From: Xanthobacteraceae bacterium
Lineage (GTDB): Bacteria > Pseudomonadota > Alphaproteobacteria > Rhizobiales > Xanthobacteraceae
Direction of reading: 5' to 3'
DNA length: 37,508 nucleotides
NCBI GenBank assembly: GCA_019746135.1
Contig: JAIESI010000294.1
Coordinates: 1 to 37,508 of the forward strand
A program made the position numbers and the translations under genes. This document shows, piece after piece, positions 10,343 through 19,623 of this stretch (position 1 is its first letter; each line of letters begins with the position of its first letter). Below the pieces are notes generated by a model. The model searched no databases. It was not told the origin of the DNA and saw only the letters and a list, made by a program, of their open reading frames with translations.

Positions 10343-11296
10343 ATGAAAAGCCGGTCAGTCCTATCGCGCGTTGCCGCCTGCGCCCTGTGGGCCATGCTGG
10401 CGTTGCCGGCCGATGCCGCGGAGGCGGTTTTTCCGATTGCCTCGCGGATCGGCATCGTGCCGCCGGCCGGCCTGAACGCCTCCACCACATTTCCCGGCTT
10501 CGAGGACGAGCAGAAGAATGCCTTCATCCGGCTGATCGCCCTGCCCGCGGCGGCGTTCGCCGAGATCGAAAAAACGATGACCAACGATGCCATGAAGAAA
10601 CAGGGCATGATGGTCGAAAAGCGCGAAACGATGAAACTGCCGAGCGGCAACGCGATCCTGGTGATCGTGCGGCAGAACACGCCGGCCGGAGCGCTGCGCA
10701 AGTGGCTGCTGATCGCGCCGATGGACAACCTCACCGCGATGGTGTCGTTCGAGATGCAGGCGAAGTCGCCGCCGCCCTACAGCGACGCCGCGGTTCGGAC
10801 CGCGCTCGCCACGCTCACGACGCGGCCCACCGTCCCGGTCGACGAGCAGCTCCGGCTGGTGCCGTTCCGCATCGGCGACACCGCCGGCATGCGGCTGGTG
10901 CGCGTGGTGCCGGGCGTCGCCGCGCAATTCACCGACGGTCCGAAGGATTCGCTCGAAGCCACCGAGCAGATGCAGCTTGTCATTGCGGCCGCGCCGGGCG
11001 GGCCAAGCCAGGCGAGCGAGCGCGATCAGTTCGCAAGGAACGCGCTGAGCGGATTGCCGCCGATGAAAGACGTCCGGATCAGCAATTCAGAGCCGATGCG
11101 GATCGGCGGCCAGGCCGGCCACGAGGTGCGGGCGCTCGGCAAGGACGCGCAGACCGGCGCGGAGATCGAGATCGTGCAGTGGCTGCGGTTCGGCACCGGC
11201 GCCTACCTGCGCATCCTGGGGATCGCGCCAAAGGAACAGTGGGCCTCGGCGTTCACGCGCTTCCGCGCCGTGCGCGACGGATTGGAGCCGCGCTAA
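10343..11296 (+). CDS. secreted conserved hypothetical protein
   Basis: A 317-aa protein with a clear Sec signal peptide: basic MKSR, hydrophobic core to about residue 20, ADA-AE cleavage region near 25. The mature part has no cysteines or further membrane segments, so a soluble periplasmic location is likely. I do not recognise a named domain; the protein looks like a uniform alpha/beta repeat of two related halves (a VPPAGL.AS..FPGFED opening and a later IGG..GHEVRALG..). GAGGGG lies just ahead of ATG 10343. It is divergent from the GT-C gene, and its stop codon lies inside the left arm of a palindromic repeat. Confidence 0.7.
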   Translation: MKSRSVLSRVAACALWAMLALPADAAEAVFPIASRIGIVPPAGLNASTTFPGFEDEQKNAFIRLIALPAAAFAEIEKTMTNDAMKKQGMMVEKRETMKLPSGNAILVIVRQNTPAGALRKWLLIAPMDNLTAMVSFEMQAKSPPPYSDAAVRTALATLTTRPTVPVDEQLRLVPFRIGDTAGMRLVRVVPGVAAQFTDGPKDSLEATEQMQLVIAAAPGGPSQASERDQFARNALSGLPPMKDVRISNSEPMRIGGQAGHEVRALGKDAQTGAEIEIVQWLRFGTGAYLRILGIAPKEQWASAFTRFRAVRDGLEPR

Positions 11297-11394
11297 AGCG
11301 GGATGACTTTTCTTCGAATCGTCATCCCGCTTTAGCTTCTTGTTTGAGCATGATCTTTTCCGAAAACCGCTTCACACTTTTCGGGATCATGCTC
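11293..11394. repeat. dispersed double-palindrome element (REP-like)
   Basis: Two adjacent hairpins. The first has perfect 15-bp arms CTAAAGCGGGATGAC (11293-11307) and GTCATCCCGCTTTAG (11321-11335) around a 13-base loop. The second spans 11346-11394, with GAGCATGATC/GATCATGCTC as outer arms and CCGAAAA/TTTTCGG as inner arms. This sequence type is, from memory, a common intergenic repeat in Bradyrhizobium-like genomes. It sits between two convergent genes and includes the stop of the secreted-protein gene, so it probably acts as a bidirectional terminator here. Confidence 0.75.
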
Positions 11395-11414
11395 CAGCCG
11401 GCGGCGGTTTGCGA

Positions 11415-12041
11415 TTATTGAGGCCCGCCGGGATTGTCGTCGGCCGGCGGCACAGCGGCGGCAGCAGCCGATGTGGCCTTGGCGCCGCCCTTCGACACCG
11501 CGACCAGCGCCGGACGCAGCACCCGCTCACCGATCAGATAGCCCGCCTGCATGACCTGAACGACCGTGCCCGACGGCACGCTCGCATCTTCCATCTCAAA
11601 CATGGCCTGGTGCCGGTTCGGATCGAACTTCTGGTTCAGCGGATCGAGCCGTTTGACGCCGTGCTTCTCCAGCACGTTCATCAGCTCCCGCTCGGTCAAT
11701 TCGACGCCGTCGAGCAGCGCCTTGACCTGCTCGTCGGCCTTGACGCGCAGCTCGTCGTCCAGCGCCTGCATCGCCCGATGCATGTTGTCGGCGACGCCGA
11801 GGATGTCGCGGGCAAACGCCGAGATGCCATAGGCACGCGCGTCGGCCACCTCGCGCTCGGTGCGCTTGCGCATATTTTCCATGTCGGCCAGCGTGCGCAA
11901 CAGCCGGTCCTTGTAATCGGCGAGCTCCCGATCGAGCGAGCTCGAGGCCTTCGGCGCGGCAGCCGCGGCGTCAGGCTGGATGGTCGTCTCGTCCGCGGTG
12001 GCGGCTTCGTGGTTTTGCGGGCGGTTGTCACTGTTGTTCAT
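11415..12041 (-). CDS. grpE: nucleotide exchange factor GrpE
   Basis: GrpE releases ADP from DnaK. The 208-aa protein has a disordered Ala/Asp-rich N-terminus (1-35), then the long dimerising coiled coil LADYKDRLLRTLADMENMRKRTERE. The family signature FDPNRHQAMFEMEDASVPSGTVVQVMQAGYLIGERVLRPALV lies in the beta-domain near the C-terminus. A short disordered tail ends the chain. ATG 12041 is well placed. It lies downstream of hrcA with a hydrolase gene in between and has its own sigma-32-like promoter candidate. The REP-like element follows its stop. Confidence 0.96.
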   Translation of the reverse strand: MNNSDNRPQNHEAATADETTIQPDAAAAAPKASSSLDRELADYKDRLLRTLADMENMRKRTEREVADARAYGISAFARDILGVADNMHRAMQALDDELRVKADEQVKALLDGVELTERELMNVLEKHGVKRLDPLNQKFDPNRHQAMFEMEDASVPSGTVVQVMQAGYLIGERVLRPALVAVSKGGAKATSAAAAAVPPADDNPGGPQ

Positions 12042-12050
12042 GATGGCCGG

Positions 12051-12080
12051 GATATCAGGGCAGAAGCGTTAAAAATCAAG
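12051..12080 (-). promoter_or_regulatory. possible sigma-32 promoter of grpE
   Basis: On the minus strand CTTG (12080-12077) is followed after 18 bases by CTGATATC (12058-12051). The -35 is exact and the -10 differs from CYTATNT at one base. It lies between the hydrolase gene and grpE and would place the start of transcription about 10 bases before the grpE ATG, so the leader would be very short. This is weaker than the dnaK promoter and offered as a candidate only. Confidence 0.35.
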
Positions 12081-12104
12081 CCGTCTGTTGGCTTTGAATC
12101 GATT

Positions 12105-12812
12105 TCAGGCCGCCGTCCGCTGCGCGAGGCAGGCATCGAGAAAGGCTACGACCTGCGGCCAGGACAGGCGGGAGCCCGAGGCATTGGCCGGAACGTTTTG
12201 CAGATCGGGCCGCATGAAACTGTGCATGGCGCCGGGATGAACCTCCACGATGGTGGCCACCGAGCGCTGCTCCAGCGCGGCGCGGACCAGCGCAAAGGCC
12301 TCGGGCTTGAACACCTGATCGGCCCCGGCATGGATCAGATGCACCGGGCAGGGAATTTCGGCCGAGAGCGCCACCGCATCGAGCGTCTGCTGCGGCTGGT
12401 TGGGAACATGCACCGAAGGGTAGTACGGCACGCAAGCGAACAGCCGCTTGTCGCGCCCGCCGAGCAGCAGGGCATAGCGGCCGCCGAGGCAGAAGCCGAC
12501 AACCGCCACGGCCGGCAGCTGCATCGTGCCGAGCATGTAGCCGACACACTCCGACATCTCGTCGACCGTGCCGTCGTTGAGCTTTTTCGCCCGCGCCTGC
12601 GCCGACGGCAGGTCCTGCGGCGGCGCCTCGCCCGGATAAGGGTCCCAGACGAGCGAGGAATACCCGGCTTCGGCGAGCCTTTGCCCGCGCTCGCGCATAA
12701 ATGCGTCGACGCCGGTGATCGTGCAGAGCAAGAGCACGCCGGCCCGTGCCTTTTCGGCATGCGTGACCAACCCTTTCACGCGGCCAGCGTCGATCTGTTC
12801 CGTGCGGATCAT
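12105..12812 (-). CDS. dienelactone hydrolase family protein
   Basis: A 235-aa alpha/beta-hydrolase. The nucleophile elbow GFCLGG places Cys108 as the nucleophile, as in carboxymethylenebutenolidase. LIHAGADQVF supplies the acid (Asp165) and the HPGAMHSF segment the histidine (His197). It should hydrolyse a lactone or ester in the cytoplasm; the substrate is not evident, and no chlorocatechol genes are nearby. ATG 12812 is preferred over an upstream start at 12911, which would overlap hrcA. It lies between hrcA and grpE, a place where those two are often adjacent, so it is probably co-transcribed with hrcA. Confidence 0.85.
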   Translation of the reverse strand: MIRTEQIDAGRVKGLVTHAEKARAGVLLLCTITGVDAFMRERGQRLAEAGYSSLVWDPYPGEAPPQDLPSAQARAKKLNDGTVDEMSECVGYMLGTMQLPAVAVVGFCLGGRYALLLGGRDKRLFACVPYYPSVHVPNQPQQTLDAVALSAEIPCPVHLIHAGADQVFKPEAFALVRAALEQRSVATIVEVHPGAMHSFMRPDLQNVPANASGSRLSWPQVVAFLDACLAQRTAA

Positions 12813-12846
12813 CCGTTTTCCCCCCGTTGGATCGCCTGAGCGAGCG

Positions 12847-13929
12847 TCACGAGCCCAGGAGCTTGCCGACCACCTTCGCGGTGTAATCGACCATCGGAAT
12901 GACGCGGGCATAGTTCAACCGCGTCGGGCCGATCACGCCGAGCACGCCGACGATGCGGCCGGCGCGGTCGTGATACGGCGCGATGATGGTCGAGGAGCCC
13001 GACAGCGAGAACAGCTTGTTCTCCGAGCCGATGAAGATGCGCACACCCTCGGCACGCTCGGCGCGGCCGAGCAGATCGATCACGTCACGCCGCGATTCGA
13101 GATCGTCGAACAGGAGCCGCACGCGTTCGAGATCTTCGAGCACCTTGAGATCGTCGAGCAGGTGCGCCTGCCCACGCACGATCAGCTTGCGCTCGTCGCC
13201 ATCGCCACCCGACCAGCTTGCCAGCCCCTCGTCGACCACCTTCTGCGTCAACTGATCGAGCTCGGCCTGCGCGGCGGCGCGCGCCTGCTCGAGCTCGCCG
13301 CGTGCCTCGGCCAGCGTCTTGCCGCGGATGCGCGCGTTGAGAAAGTTCGTCGCCTCGGTGAGCGACGACGTCGGCAGGCCGACCGGCAGGTTGACGATGC
13401 GGTTCTCGACCTGTCCGTCCTCGCCGACCATCACCACCAGCGCCCGCTCGGGATCGAGCCGCATGAACTCGATATTCTTGAGCCGCACGTTCGATTTCGC
13501 GCTGAGCACGACGCCGGCCGCACGCGTGAGGCCCGAGAGAAGCCCGGACGCCTCGTTCAGCACGTTCTCCACCGACTTGCCGGCACCGGCGACGCGAGAC
13601 TCGATCTCCTTGCGCTCCTGATCGCTGAGATCGCCGATCTGCATCAGCGCATCGACGAAGAAACGCAGGCCGAGCTCGGTCGGCAACCGCCCGGCCGATG
13701 TGTGCGGTGCATAGATCAACCCGAGCTGCTCGAGGTCCGCCATCACGTTGCGGACCGAAGCGGGCGACAGCGGTGTCGTGATCAGCCGCGACAGATTGCG
13801 CGAGCCGAGCGGCTCCCCGGTCGAGAGGTAGCTCTCGACGATCTGCCGGAAAATCTCGCGCGAGCGCTCGTTGAGCTGCGCGAGGCTCACCTGCGTCCGG
13901 CCGATGGGGATGTCCTGGGACACCTGCAA
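12847..13929 (-). CDS. hrcA: heat-inducible transcription repressor HrcA
   Basis: HrcA represses heat-shock operons by binding CIRCE operators and is thought to be folded by GroEL. The 360-aa length and the N-terminal winged helix ([64 protein letters not shown]) are typical. The C-terminal domain ends [23 protein letters not shown]. The start is TTG 13929, four bases after GGGAGGAG; a GTG at 13923 is an alternative. I see no CIRCE inverted repeat upstream of hrcA, dnaK or grpE here, so its targets (probably groESL) lie elsewhere. Confidence 0.95.
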   Translation of the reverse strand: MQVSQDIPIGRTQVSLAQLNERSREIFRQIVESYLSTGEPLGSRNLSRLITTPLSPASVRNVMADLEQLGLIYAPHTSAGRLPTELGLRFFVDALMQIGDLSDQERKEIESRVAGAGKSVENVLNEASGLLSGLTRAAGVVLSAKSNVRLKNIEFMRLDPERALVVMVGEDGQVENRIVNLPVGLPTSSLTEATNFLNARIRGKTLAEARGELEQARAAAQAELDQLTQKVVDEGLASWSGGDGDERKLIVRGQAHLLDDLKVLEDLERVRLLFDDLESRRDVIDLLGRAERAEGVRIFIGSENKLFSLSGSSTIIAPYHDRAGRIVGVLGVIGPTRLNYARVIPMVDYTAKVVGKLLGS

Positions 13930-13993
13930 CCGCTCCTCCCGCTCAAGAATTGTCCATTCCGGCCAGCGACTTCAAGTCAGAATGACGTATGGG

Positions 13994-14878
13994 CTAACCA
14001 GTGAAGCCGTAAAGCCTGGCCGGATTGTCGACCAGAACTTTCCGCCGCACCGCCGCGTCCGGCGTCCATTCGTTGAACAGGTCGAGCAGCTGTCCCGCGT
14101 TGGGCATCTCGCCCTCGATGCGCGGATGCGGCCAGTCCGTGCCCCAAACCAGCTGCTCCGGATTGGCGCGGACGAGCGCCTCATGGAACGGCCGGGCATC
14201 GGGATAATCCGGCGCGCGCGTTGAGAGCCGGTGCGCGCCCGACATCTTCACCCAGCAACCGCCTTCGCCGAGCAGCCGCACCAGGCTTTGGAACCCGGGC
14301 GTGCCGGTGCCGGCCCGCGCGTCGGTGCGGCCCATATGATCGATCACCACCGGCAGACCGATCTCCCTGAGCGTCGGGATCGTGTCCGGCAGGTCCTTCA
14401 CGTCGATCCAGAGCTGCATGTGCCAGCCGAGGTCCTTCATCACCGGTGCGAGCTTCCTCGCATTCTCCAGCGTCACCCCGCCGCGGTAGTGCAACTGCCC
14501 ACCGCGGAAAAAATGATTGAAGCGCAGCGCACGGATGCCGAGCTCGTTCCACCTGCGAAACTCGGCGACCGGCACCGTCTCGTCGGCCACCGCCACGCCG
14601 CGCAGCCGCTTCGGATGCCGCGCCAGCGCGTCGAGCATCGCCGAGTTGTCGCGGCCATGGGCGCTTCCCTGCACCAGCCCGCCGCGGGCAAAGCCCAGCG
14701 TATCGAGCATATGCAGGTATTTCTCCAGCGGCGCGTCGGGCGGCGTGTAGCTGCGGTCCGCGCCATAGGGAAACCGCGTCGACGGCCCGAACACATGGGC
14801 GTGGGTGTCGCAGGCGTTGGGCGGGGTCGCGATCCTGGGCGGGACCGGATCGAGGGGCGCGGGACAGGCAGGAATCAT
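13994..14878 (-). CDS. amidohydrolase family protein, 2-pyrone-4,6-dicarboxylate lactonase-like
   Basis: A 294-aa metal-dependent TIM-barrel hydrolase of the amidohydrolase-2 type. Motifs are DTHAHVFGP (24-32, metal-binding Asp/His/His), VVIDHMGR (177-184) and VWGTDWPHP (244-252, catalytic Asp248). This set is shared with LigI-type lactonases that open pyrone dicarboxylates in aromatic degradation. No signal peptide, so cytoplasmic. It is divergent from two Bug-type receptors, which fits a small uptake-and-degradation module for a carboxylic acid (inference). It sits between hrcA and rph. Confidence 0.85.
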   Translation of the reverse strand: MIPACPAPLDPVPPRIATPPNACDTHAHVFGPSTRFPYGADRSYTPPDAPLEKYLHMLDTLGFARGGLVQGSAHGRDNSAMLDALARHPKRLRGVAVADETVPVAEFRRWNELGIRALRFNHFFRGGQLHYRGGVTLENARKLAPVMKDLGWHMQLWIDVKDLPDTIPTLREIGLPVVIDHMGRTDARAGTGTPGFQSLVRLLGEGGCWVKMSGAHRLSTRAPDYPDARPFHEALVRANPEQLVWGTDWPHPRIEGEMPNAGQLLDLFNEWTPDAAVRRKVLVDNPARLYGFTG

Positions 14879-14981
14879 TCAGCAGACCATCCGATGGCGG
14901 GCTTGAGGAAGCGCGAAGTCTGTTATGCTCGGTTCCACAAGGTCAAGCCGACGGCAGATCGGCTGACGGGAGGATTGCCGA

Positions 14982-15944
14982 ATGACCGTCGTGTTCCGCG
15001 CGCTGGCGCTGCTTTGCGCCGTCTTGCTCGGTTGGTCCGCGAACGCACAAGGCTATCCGGCGAAGCCGATCACCATCGTCGTGCCGTTCGGGCCCGGCAG
15101 CGGCAGCGACCTGATCGGGCGCATCGTCGCGCAGCGGCTTTCCACCGTGCTCGGGCAAAGCGTGATCGTCGAGAACAAGCCCGGAGCCAATGGTGCGATC
15201 GCGGCCGTGCAGGTCGCGCGCGCCGCGCCCGACGGCTACACGATCTTCCTCGGCACCAACACGCCGATGTCGGCGGCACCCAGCCTGAACAAGACCGTCG
15301 CCTACGATCCGGCGAAGGATTTCGCAGCGCTCTGCCGCATCGGCAGCTTCACGCAACTGCTGCTGGTGCATCCGGACATTCCCGCCAAATCGATCCAGGA
15401 GCTGGTTGCGCACGCCAAGGCCAATCCCGGCAAGCTGTCGTTCGCCAGCGCCAACGCCTCGTCGGTGGTCGCAGGCGAGACGCTCAAGCGCACGGCCGGC
15501 CTCGACCTGCTGCACGTGCCCTACCGCAGCTCGCCACCGGCGGTGCAGGACGTGCTGGGCGGCCGCGTGTCCATGCTGTTCACCGACATGGCGACGGGCC
15601 TGCCGCATCACAAATCCGGCGCGCTGCGCGGGCTTGCCACCACGCGGCTGCAGCGGAGCGCGCTGGTGCCGGAGCTGCCCACGCTCGACGAGTCGGGCGT
15701 CAAGGGCTTCGACATGGACTCGTGGGCGGGCTTCTTCCTGCCGGCCGGCACGCCGCAGGAGATCGTCACAAAACTGAACACCGAGCTGCGCAAGATCATC
15801 GACAATCCCGAGGTCAAGGCGCAGATCGCGGCGACCGGCTTCGAGGCGTTCTCCAGCTCGACCGACGAGCTCGACGCTTTCGTCAAAGCGCAGCTCGTGA
15901 AGTGGACCAAGATGATCAAGGACGCCGGCATCCAGCCGGAATAG
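14982..15944 (+). CDS. Bug family tripartite tricarboxylate receptor (TctC-like), copy 1
   Basis: A 320-aa periplasmic solute-binding protein. It has a Sec signal peptide (MTVVFRALALLCAVLLGWSANA, cleavage before QGYP) and then the Bug/TctC pattern: YPAKPITIVVPFGPGSGSD, VIVENKPGANGAIA, PDGYTIFLGTN, YDPAKDF and VPYRSSPPAVQDVLGGRV. Such receptors capture carboxylates for TctAB permeases. No tctA or tctB is present nearby. GGGAGGA precedes ATG 14982. It lies 28 bp before a very similar second copy. Confidence 0.92.
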   Translation: MTVVFRALALLCAVLLGWSANAQGYPAKPITIVVPFGPGSGSDLIGRIVAQRLSTVLGQSVIVENKPGANGAIAAVQVARAAPDGYTIFLGTNTPMSAAPSLNKTVAYDPAKDFAALCRIGSFTQLLLVHPDIPAKSIQELVAHAKANPGKLSFASANASSVVAGETLKRTAGLDLLHVPYRSSPPAVQDVLGGRVSMLFTDMATGLPHHKSGALRGLATTRLQRSALVPELPTLDESGVKGFDMDSWAGFFLPAGTPQEIVTKLNTELRKIIDNPEVKAQIAATGFEAFSSSTDELDAFVKAQLVKWTKMIKDAGIQPE

Positions 15945-15972
15945 CGGCGACACTGACGACCGGAGGCGGACC

Positions 15973-16959
15973 ATGAAAGCTCTGCTTCGCATGGCGCTCG
16001 GTATGGCGCTCGGTATGGCGGTCGCCGGCGCGCTCGCGCTGTGCAACGCCGCGGCCCACGCACAGGGCTATCCCAGCAAGCCGATCACGGTGATCGTGCC
16101 GTTCGGACCCGGCAGCGCGACCGACACCATCGCGCGGCTCGTCAGCCAGAATCTCGGCTCCGCGCTCCACGCCAGCGTCATCGTCGAAAACAAGGTCGGC
16201 GCGAATGGCGCGATTGCGGGAGCCTACGTGGCGCGCTCGAGCCCCGACGGCTACACGCTGCTGATGGCGACCAACAGCCCGCTGTCGGCCGCGCCGAGCC
16301 TGAACAAGACGATCGCCTATGATCCGGTGAAGGACTTCGCGCCGCTGTCGCGGGTCGGCAGCTATATCTTCATCCTCGCCGTCCACCCGAGCGTTCCCGC
16401 GCAGTCGCTGCGGGAGCTGATCGCCTACGCCAAGGCCAATCCCGGCAAGCTGTCGTTTGCCAGCGGCAACACGTCGGGCCTGGTCGCGGGCGAGACGTTC
16501 AAGGCATGGGCCGGCATCGACATCGTTCATGTGCCGTACCGCAGCGCGCCGCAGGCGATCAACGACCTGCTGGCGGGCCGGGTCTCGATGATGTTCACCG
16601 ACATCACCGTCGGCATGCCGCACGTGAAGGCGAACAGCTTGCGGGCGCTGGCGACGACCCGGCTCGAGCGCAGCACCATCCTGGGCGACCTGCCGACGCT
16701 GAACGAGGCCGGCGTCCGCGGCTTCGACATGGATTCCTGGGCCGGGCTGTTCGCGCCGGCCGGCACGCCGCGCGAGATCGTTCTCAAGCTCAACACGGAA
16801 CTCCGCAAGATCATCGACAATCCGGAGACCAAGGCAAAAATCGCCGCGCTCGGCTTCGAGGCGTTCTCAAGCTCCCCCGAGGAGCTCGACGCGCATGTCA
16901 AGGTCCAGCTGGAAAAGTGGACCAAGATGATCAAGGACGCCGGCATCCAGCCGGAGTGA
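15973..16959 (+). CDS. Bug family tripartite tricarboxylate receptor (TctC-like), copy 2
   Basis: A 328-aa paralogue of the preceding gene with the same motifs (YPSKPITVIVPFGPGS, VIVENKVGANGAIAG, SPDGYTLLMATN, VPYRSAPQAIND) and an almost identical C-terminus (EKWTKMIKDAGIQPE). The signal peptide is lengthened by an in-frame 12-bp tandem repeat (ATGGCGCTCGGT twice, giving MALGMALGMA). GGAGGCGG precedes ATG 15973. The two copies must derive from a tandem duplication and are probably co-transcribed. The differences in the binding loop (GSGSD versus GSATD) may reflect altered ligand choice (inference). Confidence 0.92.
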   Translation: MKALLRMALGMALGMAVAGALALCNAAAHAQGYPSKPITVIVPFGPGSATDTIARLVSQNLGSALHASVIVENKVGANGAIAGAYVARSSPDGYTLLMATNSPLSAAPSLNKTIAYDPVKDFAPLSRVGSYIFILAVHPSVPAQSLRELIAYAKANPGKLSFASGNTSGLVAGETFKAWAGIDIVHVPYRSAPQAINDLLAGRVSMMFTDITVGMPHVKANSLRALATTRLERSTILGDLPTLNEAGVRGFDMDSWAGLFAPAGTPREIVLKLNTELRKIIDNPETKAKIAALGFEAFSSSPEELDAHVKVQLEKWTKMIKDAGIQPE

Positions 16960-17049
16960 TCCGCGACCGTTCCACAAGCATCGGGCTGGCTTTTTCGCGA
17001 TTCTGCTCTAAAACGGCGCGACGATTTGCGCCGAGCAGGAGACCATCAG

Positions 17050-17763
17050 ATGCGGCCCAGCCGCCGACAACCCGACGAGCTGCGCGCCGTATCGCTCGAG
17101 CGCGGCGTGGTGAAATACGCTGAAGGCTCGTGCTTCGTGAAATTCGGCGACACCCACGTGCTGGTCACCGCCACGCTGGAAGACCGGATCCCGCCTTGGC
17201 TCAAGGGCCAGGGCCGCGGCTGGATCACCGCCGAATACGGCATGCTGCCCCGCGCCACCCATGAGCGCACCCGGAGAGAGGCTTCGGCCGGCAAGCAGAG
17301 CGGCCGCACCATCGAGATCCAGCGGCTGATCGGACGGAGCCTTCGCTCGGTGATCGACCTTCCCACGCTCGGCGAGCGACAGATCAGCATCGACTGCGAC
17401 GTGATCCAGGCGGACGGCGGCACGCGCACCGCTTCCATCACCGGCGCCTGGGTGGCGCTGCACGATTGCCTCGCGTGGATGCGGACGCGCGAGATGCTCA
17501 AGACCGACCCGCTGCGCGACCATGTCGCCGCGGTATCCTGCGGCGTGTTCAAGAACGTCGCGGTGCTCGATCTCGACTATGCGGAGGATTCCGACGCCGA
17601 GACCGACGCCAACTTCATCATGACCGGCGCGGGCAACATCGTCGAAGTGCAGGCCACCGCGGAAAAGACGCCGTTCAGCGAAGCGGAACTGCTGTCGCTG
17701 CTCGCGCTCGCCCGCAAGGGCATCGGCAAGCTCGTCGAGCTGCAGAAGATCGCGGTGATGTAG
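17050..17763 (+). CDS. rph: ribonuclease PH
   Basis: A phosphate-dependent 3'-5' exoribonuclease that trims tRNA 3' ends. The 237-aa length is normal. Motifs include [12 protein letters not shown] at the start, [57 protein letters not shown] and [22 protein letters not shown] (phosphate and metal sites). ATG 17050 with AGGAG upstream is chosen over the ATG at 17026. It leads an rph-rdgB-hemW cluster common in Hyphomicrobiales, with 17 bp before rdgB. Confidence 0.97.
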   Translation: MRPSRRQPDELRAVSLERGVVKYAEGSCFVKFGDTHVLVTATLEDRIPPWLKGQGRGWITAEYGMLPRATHERTRREASAGKQSGRTIEIQRLIGRSLRSVIDLPTLGERQISIDCDVIQADGGTRTASITGAWVALHDCLAWMRTREMLKTDPLRDHVAAVSCGVFKNVAVLDLDYAEDSDAETDANFIMTGAGNIVEVQATAEKTPFSEAELLSLLALARKGIGKLVELQKIAVM

Positions 17764-17780
17764 CGTGGTGGTGCAGTAAT

Positions 17781-18419
17781 ATGGCGCATCGCCGCATCAC
17801 AGGCACGCTGGTGATTGCAACCCACAATCCGGGTAAGCTAGCCGAGATGCGCGACCTGCTTGCGGTCTACGGCGTCGAGGCCATATCGGCGGGTGAGCTT
17901 GGGCTGCCGGAGCCGGACGAGACCGGCACGACGTTCCGCGCCAACGCCCGGATCAAGGCCGAGGCCGCCGCGAAGGCTTCGAACCGGCCGGCCTTCGCCG
18001 ACGACTCGGGGCTTGCGGTCGAGGCGCTCAATGGCGATCCCGGCATCTATTCGGCGCGCTGGGCAGGACCCGACAGGGACTTCCGTTTGGCGATGAACAA
18101 GATCCAAAGCCTGCTGGTCGAGCGCGGCGCGAAAGGCGCCGAGCAGCGCCGCGGGCATTTCGTCTCGGCGCTGTGCGTCGCCTGGCCCGACGGTCACGCC
18201 GAGGAGTTCGAGGCGACGGTCGACGGCACGATCGTCTGGCCGCCGCGCGGCACGCAGGGTTTCGGCTACGATCCGCTGTTCAAGCCCGACGGCCACGACC
18301 GCACGTTCGGCGAGATGCCGGCGGACGAGAAGCACGGCCTGCCGCCGCGCGGCCGGGGCCTGTCGCACCGCGCCAGGGCCTTTCTCAAGCTCGCGGAGGC
18401 GTGCCTTGAGAAACGCTGA
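17781..18419 (+). CDS. rdgB: dITP/XTP pyrophosphatase (non-canonical purine NTP)
   Basis: RdgB hydrolyses dITP and XTP to monophosphates, keeping deaminated purines out of DNA. The 212-aa protein has the Ham1 pattern: [57 protein letters not shown], and [13 protein letters not shown] near the end, with the final [25 protein letters not shown]. The ATG at 17781 starts directly at this domain. It overlaps hemW by 14 bp, which suggests coupling. Confidence 0.96.
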   Translation: MAHRRITGTLVIATHNPGKLAEMRDLLAVYGVEAISAGELGLPEPDETGTTFRANARIKAEAAAKASNRPAFADDSGLAVEALNGDPGIYSARWAGPDRDFRLAMNKIQSLLVERGAKGAEQRRGHFVSALCVAWPDGHAEEFEATVDGTIVWPPRGTQGFGYDPLFKPDGHDRTFGEMPADEKHGLPPRGRGLSHRARAFLKLAEACLEKR

Positions 18420-19563
18420 CGCAGAAGCCTTCGGCGTCTATGTGCACTGGCCGTTCTGCCTGTCGAAGTGCCCGTATTGCGACTTCAACAGCCATGTCCG
18501 TCACGCCGCGATCGACGAGCCGCGGTTTCTTCGCGCGTTCGAGGCCGAGATCGCCGCCACCGCCGCGCGCGCCCCCGGCCGGACCGTGACCAGCATCTTC
18601 TTTGGCGGCGGCACGCCGTCGCTGATGCAGCCTGCGACCACCGGGGCGATCCTCGACGCAATCGCCAAGAACTGGACCGTCGACCCTGCGGCCGAAGTCA
18701 CGCTCGAAGCCAATCCGACCAGCGTCGAGGCGACGCGGTTTCGCGGCTATCGCGCGGCGGGCGTCAACCGCGTGTCGCTCGGCGTGCAATCGCTCGACGA
18801 TGCGTCGCTGAAAGAGCTTGGCCGGATGCACACGGCGCAGGAGGCGCTCGACGCGGTCGCGGTCGCCCGCACAAATTTCGAGCGCTATTCGTTCGACCTG
18901 ATCTACGCCCGGCCGCGGCAGACGCCGGCGCAATGGGAGGCCGAGCTCAGACGCGCCATCGGCGAGGCCGCCGAGCACCTGTCGCTCTACATGCTCACCA
19001 TCGAGCCGGACACACCGTTCGCGACGCTTCACAAAGCCGGCAAGCTCGTGACACCCGACGACGACACCTCGCGCACGCTCTACGATCTGACGCAGGAGAT
19101 CTGCGCGAACGCGGGCCTTCCCGCCTACGAGGTCTCGAACCATGCGCGGCCCGGCGCCGAGTGCCGGCACAATCTCGTCTACTGGCGCGCGCACGAATAT
19201 GCCGGCATCGGTCCCGGCGCGCATGGCCGCCTCGACATCGGCGGCAAGCGCCACGCCACCATGACCGACAAGCGGCCGGAGACGTGGCTGATGCGGGTCG
19301 AGTCGACCGGCCACGGCCTCGTCACCGACGATCCGCTGCTGCCGGAAGAGCGCGCCGACGAGTTCCTGCTGATGGGGCTTCGCCTCGCCGAAGGCATCGA
19401 TCCGGCCCGCTACACGGCGCTGTCCGGCCGCGCGCTCGACGTGGGCCGCATCGACATGCTGGCCGCACAGGGCTTCGTCACCCGCGACCGCGACGGCAGC
19501 CTGCGCGTCACGCCCGCGGGCTTCCCGGTGCTCGACGCCGTGGTGGCCGATCTCGCGGCCTGA
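18406..19563 (+). CDS. hemW: radical SAM heme chaperone HemW
   Basis: A 385-aa radical SAM protein of the HemN/HemW family. The cluster-binding motif is CLSKCPYC (Cys18, Cys22, Cys25) after VYVHWPF, and the SAM-binding glycine motif is [10 protein letters not shown]. HemW members bind heme and deliver it to respiratory enzymes and, unlike HemN, lack the N-terminal extension needed for coproporphyrinogen oxidation; this protein lacks it too. The start is TTG 18406, six bases after GGAGG, inside the end of rdgB. The name reflects the clade; activity is inferred. Confidence 0.9.
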   Translation: MRNADAEAFGVYVHWPFCLSKCPYCDFNSHVRHAAIDEPRFLRAFEAEIAATAARAPGRTVTSIFFGGGTPSLMQPATTGAILDAIAKNWTVDPAAEVTLEANPTSVEATRFRGYRAAGVNRVSLGVQSLDDASLKELGRMHTAQEALDAVAVARTNFERYSFDLIYARPRQTPAQWEAELRRAIGEAAEHLSLYMLTIEPDTPFATLHKAGKLVTPDDDTSRTLYDLTQEICANAGLPAYEVSNHARPGAECRHNLVYWRAHEYAGIGPGAHGRLDIGGKRHATMTDKRPETWLMRVESTGHGLVTDDPLLPEERADEFLLMGLRLAEGIDPARYTALSGRALDVGRIDMLAAQGFVTRDRDGSLRVTPAGFPVLDAVVADLAA

Positions 19564-19583
19564 CGGCGGCGGTCCGCCGCCGT
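19563..19583 (+). terminator. possible terminator hairpin after hemW
   Basis: An 8-bp perfect stem, ACGGCGGC/GCCGCCGT, with a 5-base loop begins inside the hemW stop codon. Only TTC follows rather than a T-run, so it is probably weak. It separates the rph-rdgB-hemW cluster from the next gene, which has its own promoter candidate. Confidence 0.4.
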
Positions 19584-19623
19584 TCATGCATCCATATCAG
19601 GCACACCAAGCCGCGCGCACGGA

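Noticed and set aside
8917..11421. Long plus-strand frame (834 codons) opposite the GT-C gene
   Set aside because: It is low-complexity Arg/Gly/His-rich sequence, overlaps two supported genes and starts inside another gene.
13930..13993. CIRCE operator upstream of hrcA
   Set aside because: No TTAGCACTC-N9-GAGTGCTAA-like repeat is present there or upstream of dnaK and grpE.
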